Made by a program: the position numbers and the translations under genes | Shown here: positions 8,300 to 16,700 of the stretch, piece after piece | Layout of the letters: every line of letters starts with the position of its first letter | Position numbering within the stretch: the first letter of the stretch is position 1 | From: Actinoplanes sp. L3-i22 | GTDB lineage: Bacteria; Actinomycetota; Actinomycetes; Mycobacteriales; Micromonosporaceae | Reading direction: 5' to 3' | Length of the DNA stretch: 64,000 bases | Assembly (NCBI RefSeq): GCF_019704555.1 | Contig: NZ_AP024745.1 | Location: 6,580,501 to 6,644,500 of the forward strand | The notes under the pieces: generated by a model | What the model was told of the DNA's origin: nothing | What the model saw: the letters and a program-made list of their open reading frames with translations, nothing else | Database searches by the model: none

Positions 8300-8492
8300 A
8301 TGGTGGCGACAAGTGGTGACGTGAAGTAGAGACGTAGGCTTTTCTTGAAGCGTTACTGCAGCGGAACCCGGGGTGGCTCCTGCGGAGCAGGGAGTGGCCG
8401 TTGCAGTCTTGCGTCGCCCGATGAGGCGATTAGCCATTTCGAGCCACACAACCTTGCCCAGCTAGCCACTTGTAGCCTATTGTCGCCATCAT
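8300..8492. promoter_or_regulatory. Divergent control region with paired inverted GGCGACAA motifs
   Basis: ATGGTGGCGACAA at 8300-8312 recurs inverted as TTGTCGCCATCAT at 8480-8492 (12 of 13 positions). The copies sit next to the starts of the repressor gene (8290) and the divergent operon (8491), with AAGTGG/CCACTT beside each. They are candidate operators for the XRE protein (inference). Confidence 0.45.
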
Positions 8493-8727
8493 GCGATCGA
8501 TGACTGACGGTACGGAAGTCCGTCGGCTCCGCGAGCACCAACAATCCACCGCTCGCGAACTCGTGGCCGAGGCCGGCGCCAAACACCACGATCTAACGCG
8601 GCTCCAGAGCGGCGCCTGTGGACACATCGCCACTCCTTGCCCTGTCATCGCAGGCACGGCCCACGCCGATCTCGACGGCTCCAAACTCTGGACGTTCAGC
8701 CGCTGCAATGCGCAGGCCGCGACATGA
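8491..8727 (+). CDS. Small hypothetical protein, first gene of the element's early operon
   Basis: 78 residues (MRSMTDGTEVRRLREH...). The first 40 residues are helical and charged, the rest has two cysteines; no family recognised. The case for a real gene is position: it starts right behind the putative operator and its stop overlaps the next start (ATGA at 8724). By place it could be a Cro/excisionase-like or replication accessory protein, but no domain supports that. Confidence 0.5.
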   Translation: MRSMTDGTEVRRLREHQQSTARELVAEAGAKHHDLTRLQSGACGHIATPCPVIAGTAHADLDGSKLWTFSRCNAQAAT

Positions 8728-9083
8728 GGCCCGGCCCCTGGACCGCCGACGAGGTGCAACAATTTCTCAGTTTGATCTTGTCCAACCTTCAAATCAGTAA
8801 CGCCCGGACACGAGGTGCTACGCCTATCAAAGAGGTGGCCGAACTCTGCGGCTTCTCCCCCACCAGCCTCGTCAAAGACTGCCGAGCCGACAAATTCGAG
8901 CATTGTAATTACGGCGATGGTCGCTCCATGACCCCTGATCAAGTCGAGAAATTCCTCGCCAAGGTCACCCGTGGGGGTGACTACGCCGTGATAGACGAGC
9001 AGGGTCGCGACGAGATGGCCGAAGCACGCGCCGCTTCACTCAAGTCAGCTGGCCGCCAGCGCCCGCGAAAGGACGCCGCATGA
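8724..9083 (+). CDS. Small DNA-binding-like hypothetical protein, second gene of the early operon
   Basis: 119 residues from ATG 8724 (MRPGPWTADEVQQFL). It contains VAELCGFSPTSLVKDCRADKFEH, which reads like a helix-turn-helix of the MerR/excisionase kind, and ends in a basic tail (SAGRQRPRKDAA). Coupled to the gene before (ATGA) and after (ATGA at 9080). Excisionase is the likeliest role in this setting, but this is inference from the motif and context. Confidence 0.6.
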   Translation: MRPGPWTADEVQQFLSLILSNLQISNARTRGATPIKEVAELCGFSPTSLVKDCRADKFEHCNYGDGRSMTPDQVEKFLAKVTRGGDYAVIDEQGRDEMAEARAASLKSAGRQRPRKDAA

Positions 9084-9130
9084 GCCTGGCAACGATCACC
9101 CAGGCTTCCCGTAGCAGGGCTCGCCGACGA
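9080..9130 (+). pseudogene. Truncated start of a third early-operon gene
   Basis: ATG at 9080 overlaps the previous stop and reads MSLATITQASRSRARRR before a stop at 9128. Prodigal-like coding look ends near codon 14. The adjoining sequence belongs to a different broken gene, so this is probably the stump left where the element's right part was deleted. Confidence 0.4.
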
Positions 9131-9159
9131 TAGCGAAGGCGAGCTTCTCGTTCTAGCAG

Positions 9160-9958
9160 CCGGATCGGCGACTACACCGAGGATCAGTTGACCGATCTCG
9201 GCAACCGGGGTCGTCGATCAGCACTACCTGCCGCAGCTGTGGGGTCTGCTGCAGGTAGTCAGCGCCCGGCAGGGCGGCGTGCGTACCCCGTTCCGGAACC
9301 TGATCTTCGCGGCCGACGGCCCCAAGCCCGAGCTGGTACTCGCCGATGCGGTCAGTAACACCATCGAGATCGTGAAGAACGCGCAGTTCTGCCTGGTGTG
9401 CGACCGGCCGCTGAGCGAGAGCGGGCTCAGCTGGGCGGAGCTGGTCGCCTGGTGGGCCGATCGGAACGCCGAGCCCGGCATCAGTGAGTGCGATGCCGCC
9501 ACTCAGCTGTACCGCCGCCCGGCCCGCTCGCTCGACGCTGGCCGAGAGCGGGCTGCGGAGCCCGGACCCGAGCGGCTGACGTTCCGGGCCTACCGGGAGC
9601 TGCTGGCCGAGCACGGGTTCGGCCTGCCGGCGTTGATCCCGCAGGTCTATCTGCATTTCGACCCGAACACCCAAGGCCGCCGGTCCGGCGCGGCCGGTCC
9701 GCTGCCCCGCCGGCGCATGGACTACCTCATGCTGCTGCGCGGGCGCCGCCGCCTGGTCATGGAGATCGACGGCAAGCACCACTACGCCGACGGCGCGAGT
9801 CCCCCGCCTGTACGCGGAGATGATGCGCGAAGACCGGGCGTTGCAGCTGGAGGGCTACGAGGTGTTCCGGCTCGGCGGCGACGACCTCTTCGACGCCGGA
9901 CAGGCCACCCTCATGGTCCGCGACTTCCTCGAGCGCATCCTGCGCACCCACGGTTACC
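9160..9958 (+). pseudogene. Frameshifted nuclease-like gene (abortive-infection type), N-terminus missing
   Basis: Three reading frames must be joined to recover one protein. GDYTEDQLTDLGNR ends at about 9206, an extra G shifts the frame, then VVDQHYLPQLWGLLQVVSARQ runs into the frame that contains the GTG at 9279. Near 9797 another shift is needed to continue with RLYAEMMREDRALQLEGYEVFRL. The C-terminal part has DYLMLLRGRRRLVMEIDGKHHYAD, an E-x-D-G-K motif typical of restriction-endonuclease-like (Vsr/DUF559-type) nucleases. The general look matches actinobacterial proteins annotated as AbiJ-related; that label is from memory and uncertain. Confidence 0.55.
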
Positions 9959-9994
9959 TGCCCCCGAGGGAGGGGCCTGCGGGTCGCCCGGTCT

Positions 9995-10470
9995 GAGCCA
10001 GGCAGCCGCCAGCACAGCACCAGCCGTTGGAAACTGCCGAGCCGGTGAAACGCGGTGAACCCGCCCAGCAGGAACGCGTGCGCCGCCAGATAGGGCCGTA
10101 CCTCGTCACCGACCCACGGCGGCGCGGCGGCCCGGAACTCGGCCACGGTGCGGCCCAGCATGGCCTCCCACCGCTCGGCGGGCCAGTCCCAGTAGCTGCC
10201 GGCACCAGGCTGCGCGCACCGCGTCAACACAAGCGCGACCACGTCCAGCATGGCGCGGCGCCGGTGCGGGGTCGGCGGGGAGTCCAACCCGGCGTTGACC
10301 GCGTCCAGCAGGCGCAGCAGCCGGGCGATGACCGGCCAGCCCGGCGCGGCCGGATCACCGGTCTTGAGCCGCCGCAGGGTGGCCAGCCCGAGTTCGCCGA
10401 TGGCGGCGGCTTCCTCGGCTCGCACGACGATCCGCAGCCGAGGTTGTCCCACCGCGACATCGACGCTGAC
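9995..10470 (-). pseudogene. Fragment of a tyrosine-recombinase-associated protein
   Basis: The minus frame reads GELGLATLRRLKTGDPAAP, then LDAVNAGLDSPPTPHRR, AMLDVVALVLTRCA and YLAAHAFLLGGFTAFHRLG, a coherent helical protein, but it lacks a start on one side and loses sense near 9995. It resembles the N-terminal part of multi-gene tyrosine-recombinase transposons of actinobacteria. No catalytic residues are present in the fragment. The abrupt ends on both sides mark it as a relic. Confidence 0.4.
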
Positions 10471-10695
10471 TGGGGACAAATTCTCCCTATCATCGCTGCT
10501 GCCATCGGGAGCCGCATCGGTGGCGTCGCTGGAGCGGTTATCGGCGGGCTCATCGGAGGCGGATTCGTCTGGTGGTATAAGAAATACTGCACTCGCGACC
10601 ATGGAGCGGTCTTCACCGCAACAGTAAGGGCTCACAAGGTGTGGCGTCTCTCCTACCCGGACAAGTGGGGCTCGGTGTTCCACTGCGCTCGATAA
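10471..10695 (+). pseudogene. Possible glycine-zipper membrane-protein fragment
   Basis: A plus frame ending at 10695 contains GSRIGGVAGAVIGGLIGGG, a glycine-zipper membrane segment, then a short basic tail. No start codon with a ribosome site is visible in this stretch; the frame extends upstream into the antisense of the recombinase fragment. It may be the end of a lost gene. Confidence 0.25.
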
Positions 10696-10941
10696 GTGCG
10701 TCGGCGTCGTCGGCCAGCCAGACTTGCGCTGGCCGACGACGCCACCTTCGGCCAACAACAGCGCCCGGCGACGAAGCCGAACGGGATCATCACGACCAGC
10801 ACGAAGCAGATCACGGCGGCGAGGTCGCAGCCCAGGAACATCAGGAAGCCGCTGCCGAAGTTGAACCACAGAAACGTTGAGAATGAAGCGACCGGTCTTC
10901 AAAACACCAGAGACCGACAGTCGGCAAGAGGAGACCTCGCA

Positions 10942-11421
10942 ATGACCCACACCGTGCCGGTGACTTTCCAAACGACTCTCGGCCAACGCCTTCAACATGC
11001 TGGTGCCGCAGGATTCGCAGGCATGGTGACGGTAGCAGTGTTAACGCAATTCTTCGCTGCAAGTAACCGGCCAATTACTCACAGAATTATCATCGGCCTC
11101 ATAGCCTTTGCCGCGCCGGCAGTGGCCGGCTACACCAGCCTTCTACCAATACGCGTCGTCGCTGACCGCGCCGGCATCCTCGTTATCACACGCAGTCGCT
11201 TGTCGACGACATTTACGCCCTGGGCACAAATTTCCCACGTGCAGACGCGGCGCCGCTTCGGACAAACCAAATTAGTAGTAGCGACATTGTCCGGAGCGAC
11301 GATGGTGCTCCCGGTGCCGTACAGTGGCCTCCTACTCGAACGAAACCGTTGGTTTGCAGAAAATATTCAAGCAATACTAATTCTCAAGAACGAGTCGTTA
11401 GAAACCGGCAGCAACGAGTAA
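10942..11421 (+). CDS. Membrane protein with a bacterial PH-like domain
   Basis: 159 residues from ATG 10942, preceded by a good ribosome site (AAGAGGAG). Two membrane helices (about 22-42 and 48-68) are followed by a beta-rich domain with RVVADRAGILVITRSR and TPWAQISHVQTRRR, the pattern of actinobacterial PH-domain membrane proteins. Lower GC than its surroundings (runs of AATTAGTAGTA), which suggests recent acquisition. It stands alone between two broken mobile genes. Function unknown. Confidence 0.65.
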   Translation: MTHTVPVTFQTTLGQRLQHAGAAGFAGMVTVAVLTQFFAASNRPITHRIIIGLIAFAAPAVAGYTSLLPIRVVADRAGILVITRSRLSTTFTPWAQISHVQTRRRFGQTKLVVATLSGATMVLPVPYSGLLLERNRWFAENIQAILILKNESLETGSNE

Positions 11422-11467
11422 ATTCCGAAGCCAGGCCGCGCTGTTCAGTGAGATGCTTCTATAGCTG

Positions 11468-12211
11468 TTAAGTGCTGCTGATGGCAGGGTTGGCGCCGTT
11501 CAGAGTCCGGAAGAGCTGTCTGCTGATGTAGCGCTTGAGGCTGCGCATGATCTCGCGTTTTGTGCGGCCCTCGCTGGTGCGGCGGGCGACGTAGTCGCGG
11601 GTGCGCGCATCGTGGCCCATGCGGACCAGCGCGACGGTGTAGAGCGGTCGGTTGAGGCGCCGGTCGCCGCCGCGGTTGAGCCAGTAGCGGGTGGTGTTTC
11701 CTGATGATGCCGGTAGGGGTGACGCGCCGGCCAGGGCAGCAAACGCCGCCTCGGATCGGATGCGTCCGGGGTGTGACCAGGCGAGTAGCACGGTTGCGGC
11801 GACGACGGCGCCGACGCCGGGCAGGGCGAGCAGTTGCGGCGCTTGCGTGCTGACGGCTTGCTGAAGTGCCGTGTGGTTGGCGGCGAGTTCGGCGTCGAGA
11901 GCGCGGATGCGCCGGGCCAGCCGGATGGCCTCGGCGCGGCAGATGACCATCGTGGTGCCGTTGTTCCGAGTGCGCCAGGCTGCGATGGTCGCGATCGTCG
12001 TGGTGGTCAAGGCCCGGCGGGCGTCAACGCCGAAATCGACCGTTCGCAGCAGCGCGGTCAGCGCGTTGACCGCGCGGGTGCGCTCGCCGCTCATCTGATC
12101 GCGAGCTGCTGTCAGGACTCGCAGGGCGGTGCGATCGCGGGCCTGCCGCGGCCAGCACAGGTGGTCGAGTTCCAGGCTGCGGGCGGCCTGGGCCATCGCG
12201 ACGGCGTCCAC
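11468..12211 (-). pseudogene. IS110-family transposase, N-terminally truncated
   Basis: 247 codons are left. They include the coiled region of DEDD transposases (RARAVNALTALLRT-like, here ERTRAVNALTALL) and the C-terminal Transposase_20 domain with LLALPGVGAVVAATVLL, FAALAGASPLPASSG, RYWLNRGGDRRLNR and the conserved serine stretch. A complete IS110 protein is about 400 residues and starts with the DEDD catalytic domain; that part is missing here, so it cannot be active. No terminal structure of the element is seen. Confidence 0.85.
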
Positions 12212-12261
12212 GACCGATCACACCAACCATCATCACTCTTCGTGGGAGAACCCGGCACCAG

Positions 12262-12410
12262 CGGGCCTGTTTCCGATTGCGGCGGCGCAGCGTGGACAGG
12301 CTGAGCTGTGGACGACCCAGGGCTCGCCAGATTCGGGCGGTGGTCCACGCTTTCGGGGTCAGCAGCAGTCGGTGGATGCGCTGGCCGAGTTTCGGGCTGC
12401 CCGCTGCGGG
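12262..12410 (-). pseudogene. Possible winged-helix transposase fragment
   Basis: The minus frame reads PKLGQRIHRLLLTPKAWTTA and then RIWRALGRPQLSLSTLRRR, which looks like the second HTH of IS630-like transposases. It has no start or end and abuts the IS110 remnant. Call rests on pattern only. Confidence 0.25.
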
Positions 12411-12481
12411 GGCGGCCGCTGCGGGGCCGGTCGGACAGCCCCCGGTCCTTCGGTGTGGTGGTGCTTACCGACGGGACCCTG

Positions 12482-13120
12482 CTACGAATCCTGCAGGTCT
12501 ACCAGGAGTAGTTGAAGTCTGCCTTCCTCGCTTACACGTCGCCGGCGTTTTCGCATGGCGGTCGTGAGTTCGGGATCCCAAGGCGTTGCAGGAACTTGTC
12601 GCGGCGTGAATGGCTCCCCCTCGCTTTGTCCTGCCGCGTAGTCGGCCGCGGTGAGCCGCCAGGGAGTCGCCGCTGTACCCGCGTAGCGCATCAGTGCGAT
12701 GGCGCCACGAAGGCCTCCGGGCTCAAAATCGGAGGACACCTTTACTTGCCATCCGGCGGCGACAGCAGCCTTGACGAGGTGGGTGACTGCCACGCTCGGT
12801 ATACCGCTGCGGCACAACACTGGGGCGCAGACTCGCTGTCCGGCGATGGCAGCGAGCACGCTGATGCCCTCGACGACCCATACGGTGTTGGTGTTCGGTG
12901 TTGGCGGGGCGCAGAGCGGTCGGCTGCTGCTGGTGAGTAGTCCGATCGTGAGGACCGCAGGTTCGTTGACTGCTTGGTAAGCGCTGGCGACTGCGGTTGC
13001 GGGGTGGTCGGGGTGAAGGGGCAGGTTCCAGCCGATGGCTTGGCTGGATATGTTGTCGGCCCATACGCCGACGGCGGCCCAGCTGACTCCTCGAACCCGC
13101 CCGCCGGATCGCCGACGTCG
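12482..13120 (-). pseudogene. C-terminal remnant of a DUF2399 / TIGR02679 protein (JetD of type III Wadjet)
   Basis: From about 13120 the minus frame reads RVRGVSWAAVGVWADN, NISSQAIGWNLPLHPDHP, NEPAVLTIGLL, then VWVVEGISVLAAIAGQ, PVLCRSGIPSVAV, SDFEPGGLRGAIALM, ATPWRLTAADY and TPWDPELTTAMRKR, to TAG at 12482. This matches the C-terminal half (Toprim-like DUF2399) of the TIGR02679 family, the JetD nuclease subunit of type III Wadjet plasmid defence. There is no start codon at the front; only an internal GTG (12859) opens a shorter frame. The other Wadjet genes (JetA, JetB, JetC) are absent. It is a relic of a lost defence locus. Confidence 0.6.
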
Positions 13121-13287
13121 TCGCCTGGTCCATCTTCCGGCGCCGCCATCAAGCCACCGCGATACCAGCCACTACGCCCGCCAAGCCCTCACAGAACCGT
13201 AAAACGGATCTCCTGCTGGAGTACTAACCGAGCGGGTTGCGTACCGACTTTCGGGCTACCTGCTTAGATAATGGACTCGTTTCCCCG

Positions 13288-13340
13288 GAATGGTGCGGGG
13301 CGAGGAAGGTCGCCGTAACCTTCCTCGCCCCGCACCATTC
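13288..13340. terminator. Long perfect hairpin, probable terminator of the toxin-immunity operon
   Basis: A 23-bp perfect inverted repeat (arms 13288-13310 and 13318-13340, starting GAATGGTGCGGGG) with a 7-nt loop. It lies just past the immunity gene stop, so it ends transcription from the right; its symmetry would also block reads from the left. Confidence 0.75.
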
Positions 13341-13348
13341 TTATAGAT

Positions 13349-13759
13349 CTAGATGTGCTTTGGTTTCCGACTGATCTTTATGGCGGGCTCGTAATCACCC
13401 TCAGCCACCTGCCATCCAGCTGCTTCAAGGATTTTGCGAAGCGCTTCATACATTGCATTGATCGACTTATACAATTGATTGGTGTCCGGTTCCCCTTCTT
13501 TCGGCACCGTGTCGAGCAGCCCAGCGCTTGGCTTCCATCTGGCGAAAACGCCACCTTCATCGTCCTGGGACGATGGATCATAGTAGACGACAAATCCTTC
13601 GATCAAGTTTACGGAGCCGGTAAAGCAATCGCCTGCTTCTTCAACTTTCAAGCCGATGAATCGAAGATCTGCAGCAACTGCCTGTGCCAGCTCTTGGAGG
13701 TTGCCTTCTTCTTCTGGAGACACCCTTCCGACTACCATATCGCTCCTATCGTCCGCCAT
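13349..13759 (-). CDS. Probable immunity protein for the adjacent deaminase toxin
   Basis: 136 residues, acidic, no signal peptide or membrane helix, so cytoplasmic. Starts ATG 13759, 12 bp after the toxin stop, and is followed by a strong hairpin. No family recognised with certainty; sequence parts are ELAQAVAADLRFIGLKVEE, GFVVYYDPSSQDDEGG and AMYEALRKILEAAGW. Polymorphic toxin genes are almost always followed by such a small gene whose product binds and neutralises the toxin domain; role is assigned on that basis. Base composition is lower in GC than the toxin's repeat region, as usual for toxin-tip/immunity cassettes. Confidence 0.7.
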   Translation of the reverse strand: MADDRSDMVVGRVSPEEEGNLQELAQAVAADLRFIGLKVEEAGDCFTGSVNLIEGFVVYYDPSSQDDEGGVFARWKPSAGLLDTVPKEGEPDTNQLYKSINAMYEALRKILEAAGWQVAEGDYEPAIKISRKPKHI

Positions 13760-13771
13760 CGGATCCTACCG

Positions 13772-16700
13772 TTATTCGCCACGCCGATATTTAGCTTTTG
13801 CAACTAGCTTGCTCAGCTCGCCGGTCTCGAATTGATTCTTCGCCCTGCCAAGCTCGGTCTTTCGAGTATGCCAGTCTACCGAGTAGGTTATATCTGCCTC
13901 ATCAAAACGCTTGTCCATCTCCAGCATCGGGTCACAGCTGTCTGGGCACGGCTTCCGCTCGGAGTAGAGTTCTACTACTACGTCGTCCGGCTTCAGCTGA
14001 TCAATGATCCTCTTCTCTGAGTGTCCCGATGGGCCGCTCGAGCTTTCGACAATACGTGTCGTTCCGTCCGGCGCCCGAACTCTGGCAACAGCGACATTGT
14101 GCTCGGCGTCCCAAAGTCCGTTTCCTCGCCGGAAGTCGGCGGCCCGGCGTGATAGGTCGTGATCGTCTGAGTCGTAGTCGATCTTCCTCGGGCAATTGAA
14201 ATTGTGCACCAGGATGGGCGTGTTACCGGCGATCACGTAGTACGTGTGGATGCGGTCGACGGTCAGGTTGTACATGGTCATGCTGCCGGTGAAGGTGCGC
14301 ACCGATGTGACCGCAGTGGTGATGCCGTTGGTACTGCTCAGGGTTGTGCCGGCAACGAGGTTCTGGGCGTCGGTCCATTCTTGGTTTTCGGGTGTCCAGA
14401 ACGGGTGGTGTGCGGTGGTGTGGATTACGGAACCGTCGGCGAGGGTGAGGTCGGTGAGATCGGTGTCCGTGTTGATGAGTAGTTCGGTTACCGGCCGGGC
14501 GGAGGCCGTCTGGCTGGAGGGGTCACCGGCCAGCACGAGCTGCCCGGGGCGAATGTCCTGAATGGCGGTAGTGCTGCCGTCCGCCATGAGTACGGGGGTA
14601 TCACCGCGGAAGCTGTTGAAGGGGAGGCATTCCTGGCGGACACCATTACGTCCACGGAGGAACTTTCGGATCAGGTCGTAGACGTCGTAGACCGTCGCCG
14701 CATCATCAATTTTGCCGCTAAGGTTTTCGCTAGCCCAAAGGTCGATTGCGCAAATTGAAGAACTTGCATAGTCCGTACATCCCGTGGTGAAGATGTCTCT
14801 TTTGCGTACGGTAAGAAGGTTTCCGCCGTGGTCGTACCATCTTTGCTCGTCCACGTACTTGTAGATTATGAAACGTTCGTAGTCATCGACGGTGCAGTCT
14901 TTTACTCCGAGTTCGCACAGCCACGGTTCTTCTTTTTCTCCGGCGCGGTCGTAATATTCTCTGGCCAGCGTTCTGACGCCTTGACATACTGCTTGGCACA
15001 GGCCAGTTTCAGCATCCCAGAAAAGAACTTGCCCGCTGAACTGATCTTGGTCTTCAGCGTGCGACGTCGGAACGAAGGCGGTGCCTTTTTCCACATAGAG
15101 GCTCAGGTCGACCTGGAAGTTCGGGTCCTCGTCCTGGACGCCGCCGGTGTGGGTTCGCACCATGTCGGTGGTGCCGAAGGATGTGTTGTTCAGGCGGTAG
15201 ATGTCGGTCTTCGTCATCGCGAAGCCGGCGTTGGTGCCACTCGACAGTTCGAGTGATTCGCCGATGACCGTCATCGCGCCGATTGCATCGATCCTGGCGA
15301 GCCTCAGGGTCGGCGGCTGGGATTCCTGCTGTGATATTTCTGCCATGACGTACAAGGCGTTGTCGGCGTATGCCATGTACGAGCCCGAGACGTGGTAGCG
15401 AAGGTTGTTGTTGATCTCGGAGATGGTGCCGATGGAGCGCCCCACCTGCTTGCCGCCTGTGTCCTCGGCCAGCACTGTCGTTCTTGTTTGGTCATTGACG
15501 ATAAAGACACCGGACTCGAAGGCGGCCATCAGGGCCTCGGCGGGGAGATCCTGTCTGACTTTGTTGGTGATGCCGCTTTTGAGTCCGTATTGGTACAGGG
15601 TGTTCGACTGGTCAATGGTGTAGAGGAATTCGCCGGCTATGGAGGATCGCTGGTTTGCCGACGCTTGCAAGGTGCGGGTGGAACCGGTGGCCGGGTTGAC
15701 TGCGCGAAGGCCGCAGACGGAGTCGGAGACGTAGATCAGTGATCCGTCGTACCCGACGACGGACGCGCTGTAGAACATCGCTTGGTCGCCGGTGTTCGCG
15801 TCGCCGCATCCGGATCTGTAGCCGCCGGCCACCGTGGTGGTCTCGCCGGTGTAGATGTTGGTCTTCGATACTTTCGATCCTGAAGCGGTGTAGGCGTACC
15901 AGCCGAGGACAGTGACGCCTGACCGGATGTCAGGCAGGTTGGCGATCTTCTTCTCAGGCGAGTCGATTCCGAGCTTCGGACCGTCCCCATCGGCGATAGG
16001 GGACGTGAAGTCTCGTGAAGCTTTGCTGATGACGTAGAGGCCGTGCTGGCCAGCGGTGTAGAGGTTGGTGTTGTCGGCGGCGATGCCGACGGTGGTGGAG
16101 AGCAGGTCGTCGTTGTGGGCACCGTCGCCGGCGACAATCTGCTGGCTGCCGTCGGTCTTGCTGATCCGGCTGAGCAGGTTCTGTCCGTCGGCGAAGTAGA
16201 TGTAGTTGCCCACAGAGAGAGCTGCGAAGACGAGTTTGTTGGGCATGGAGAACGTTTTGTTTTCGGCGGTGTTGCCGTTCAGTGCGAGACCGCGGAGCGA
16301 GCCGGCGCTGTCGAATCCCCACAGGTACGTATCGTCGGCAGCGAGTGGGCCGTTCATCGTGACGCCGTCGAAGACGCGGGTGGTTACGCCCGTTCCGAGG
16401 TCGTAGCGTGAGATCTTTCCTGCGCTGTCGGCGCTGTAGAGGTTTCGCCCGGCGACCGCGGTGCGCCCGCCTGCCGCAGGTCCGATCGTGGTGGTCGTGC
16501 CGTCTGCTGGTTTGACCGTCCGCAGTCCACAGGTCGGGTCATTGATGTAGATCAACTCGCCGTCGTTGCCGATGATGTTGGCGTTGTAGAAGCGCGCCTG
16601 GGCGCCCATGCCCATGTCGGCTTTGTCGCAGCCGGACGCGTCGCTGCCGGCGATTGTCGTCGGTGTGGGGTCTTTGCCCGGGAGAACCCCAACCCGTACG

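Larger units (their letters stand above)
6365..9133. mobile_element. Truncated integrative element (left arm with integrase, repressor and early operon)
   Basis: Starts where the LLM oxidoreductase is interrupted, followed within 150 bp by a tyrosine integrase, a convergent XRE-type repressor, and a divergent operon of small genes with ATGA overlaps. That is the usual left arm of an actinobacterial prophage or integrative element. The third gene of the operon stops making sense after about 15 codons near 9125, where unrelated sequence starts. The element therefore lost its right part. The matching attachment repeat is not seen in the window. Confidence 0.6.

Noticed and set aside
11468..12211. 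Possible intact IS110 element
   Set aside because: The DEDD domain is missing, so it is only a fragment.
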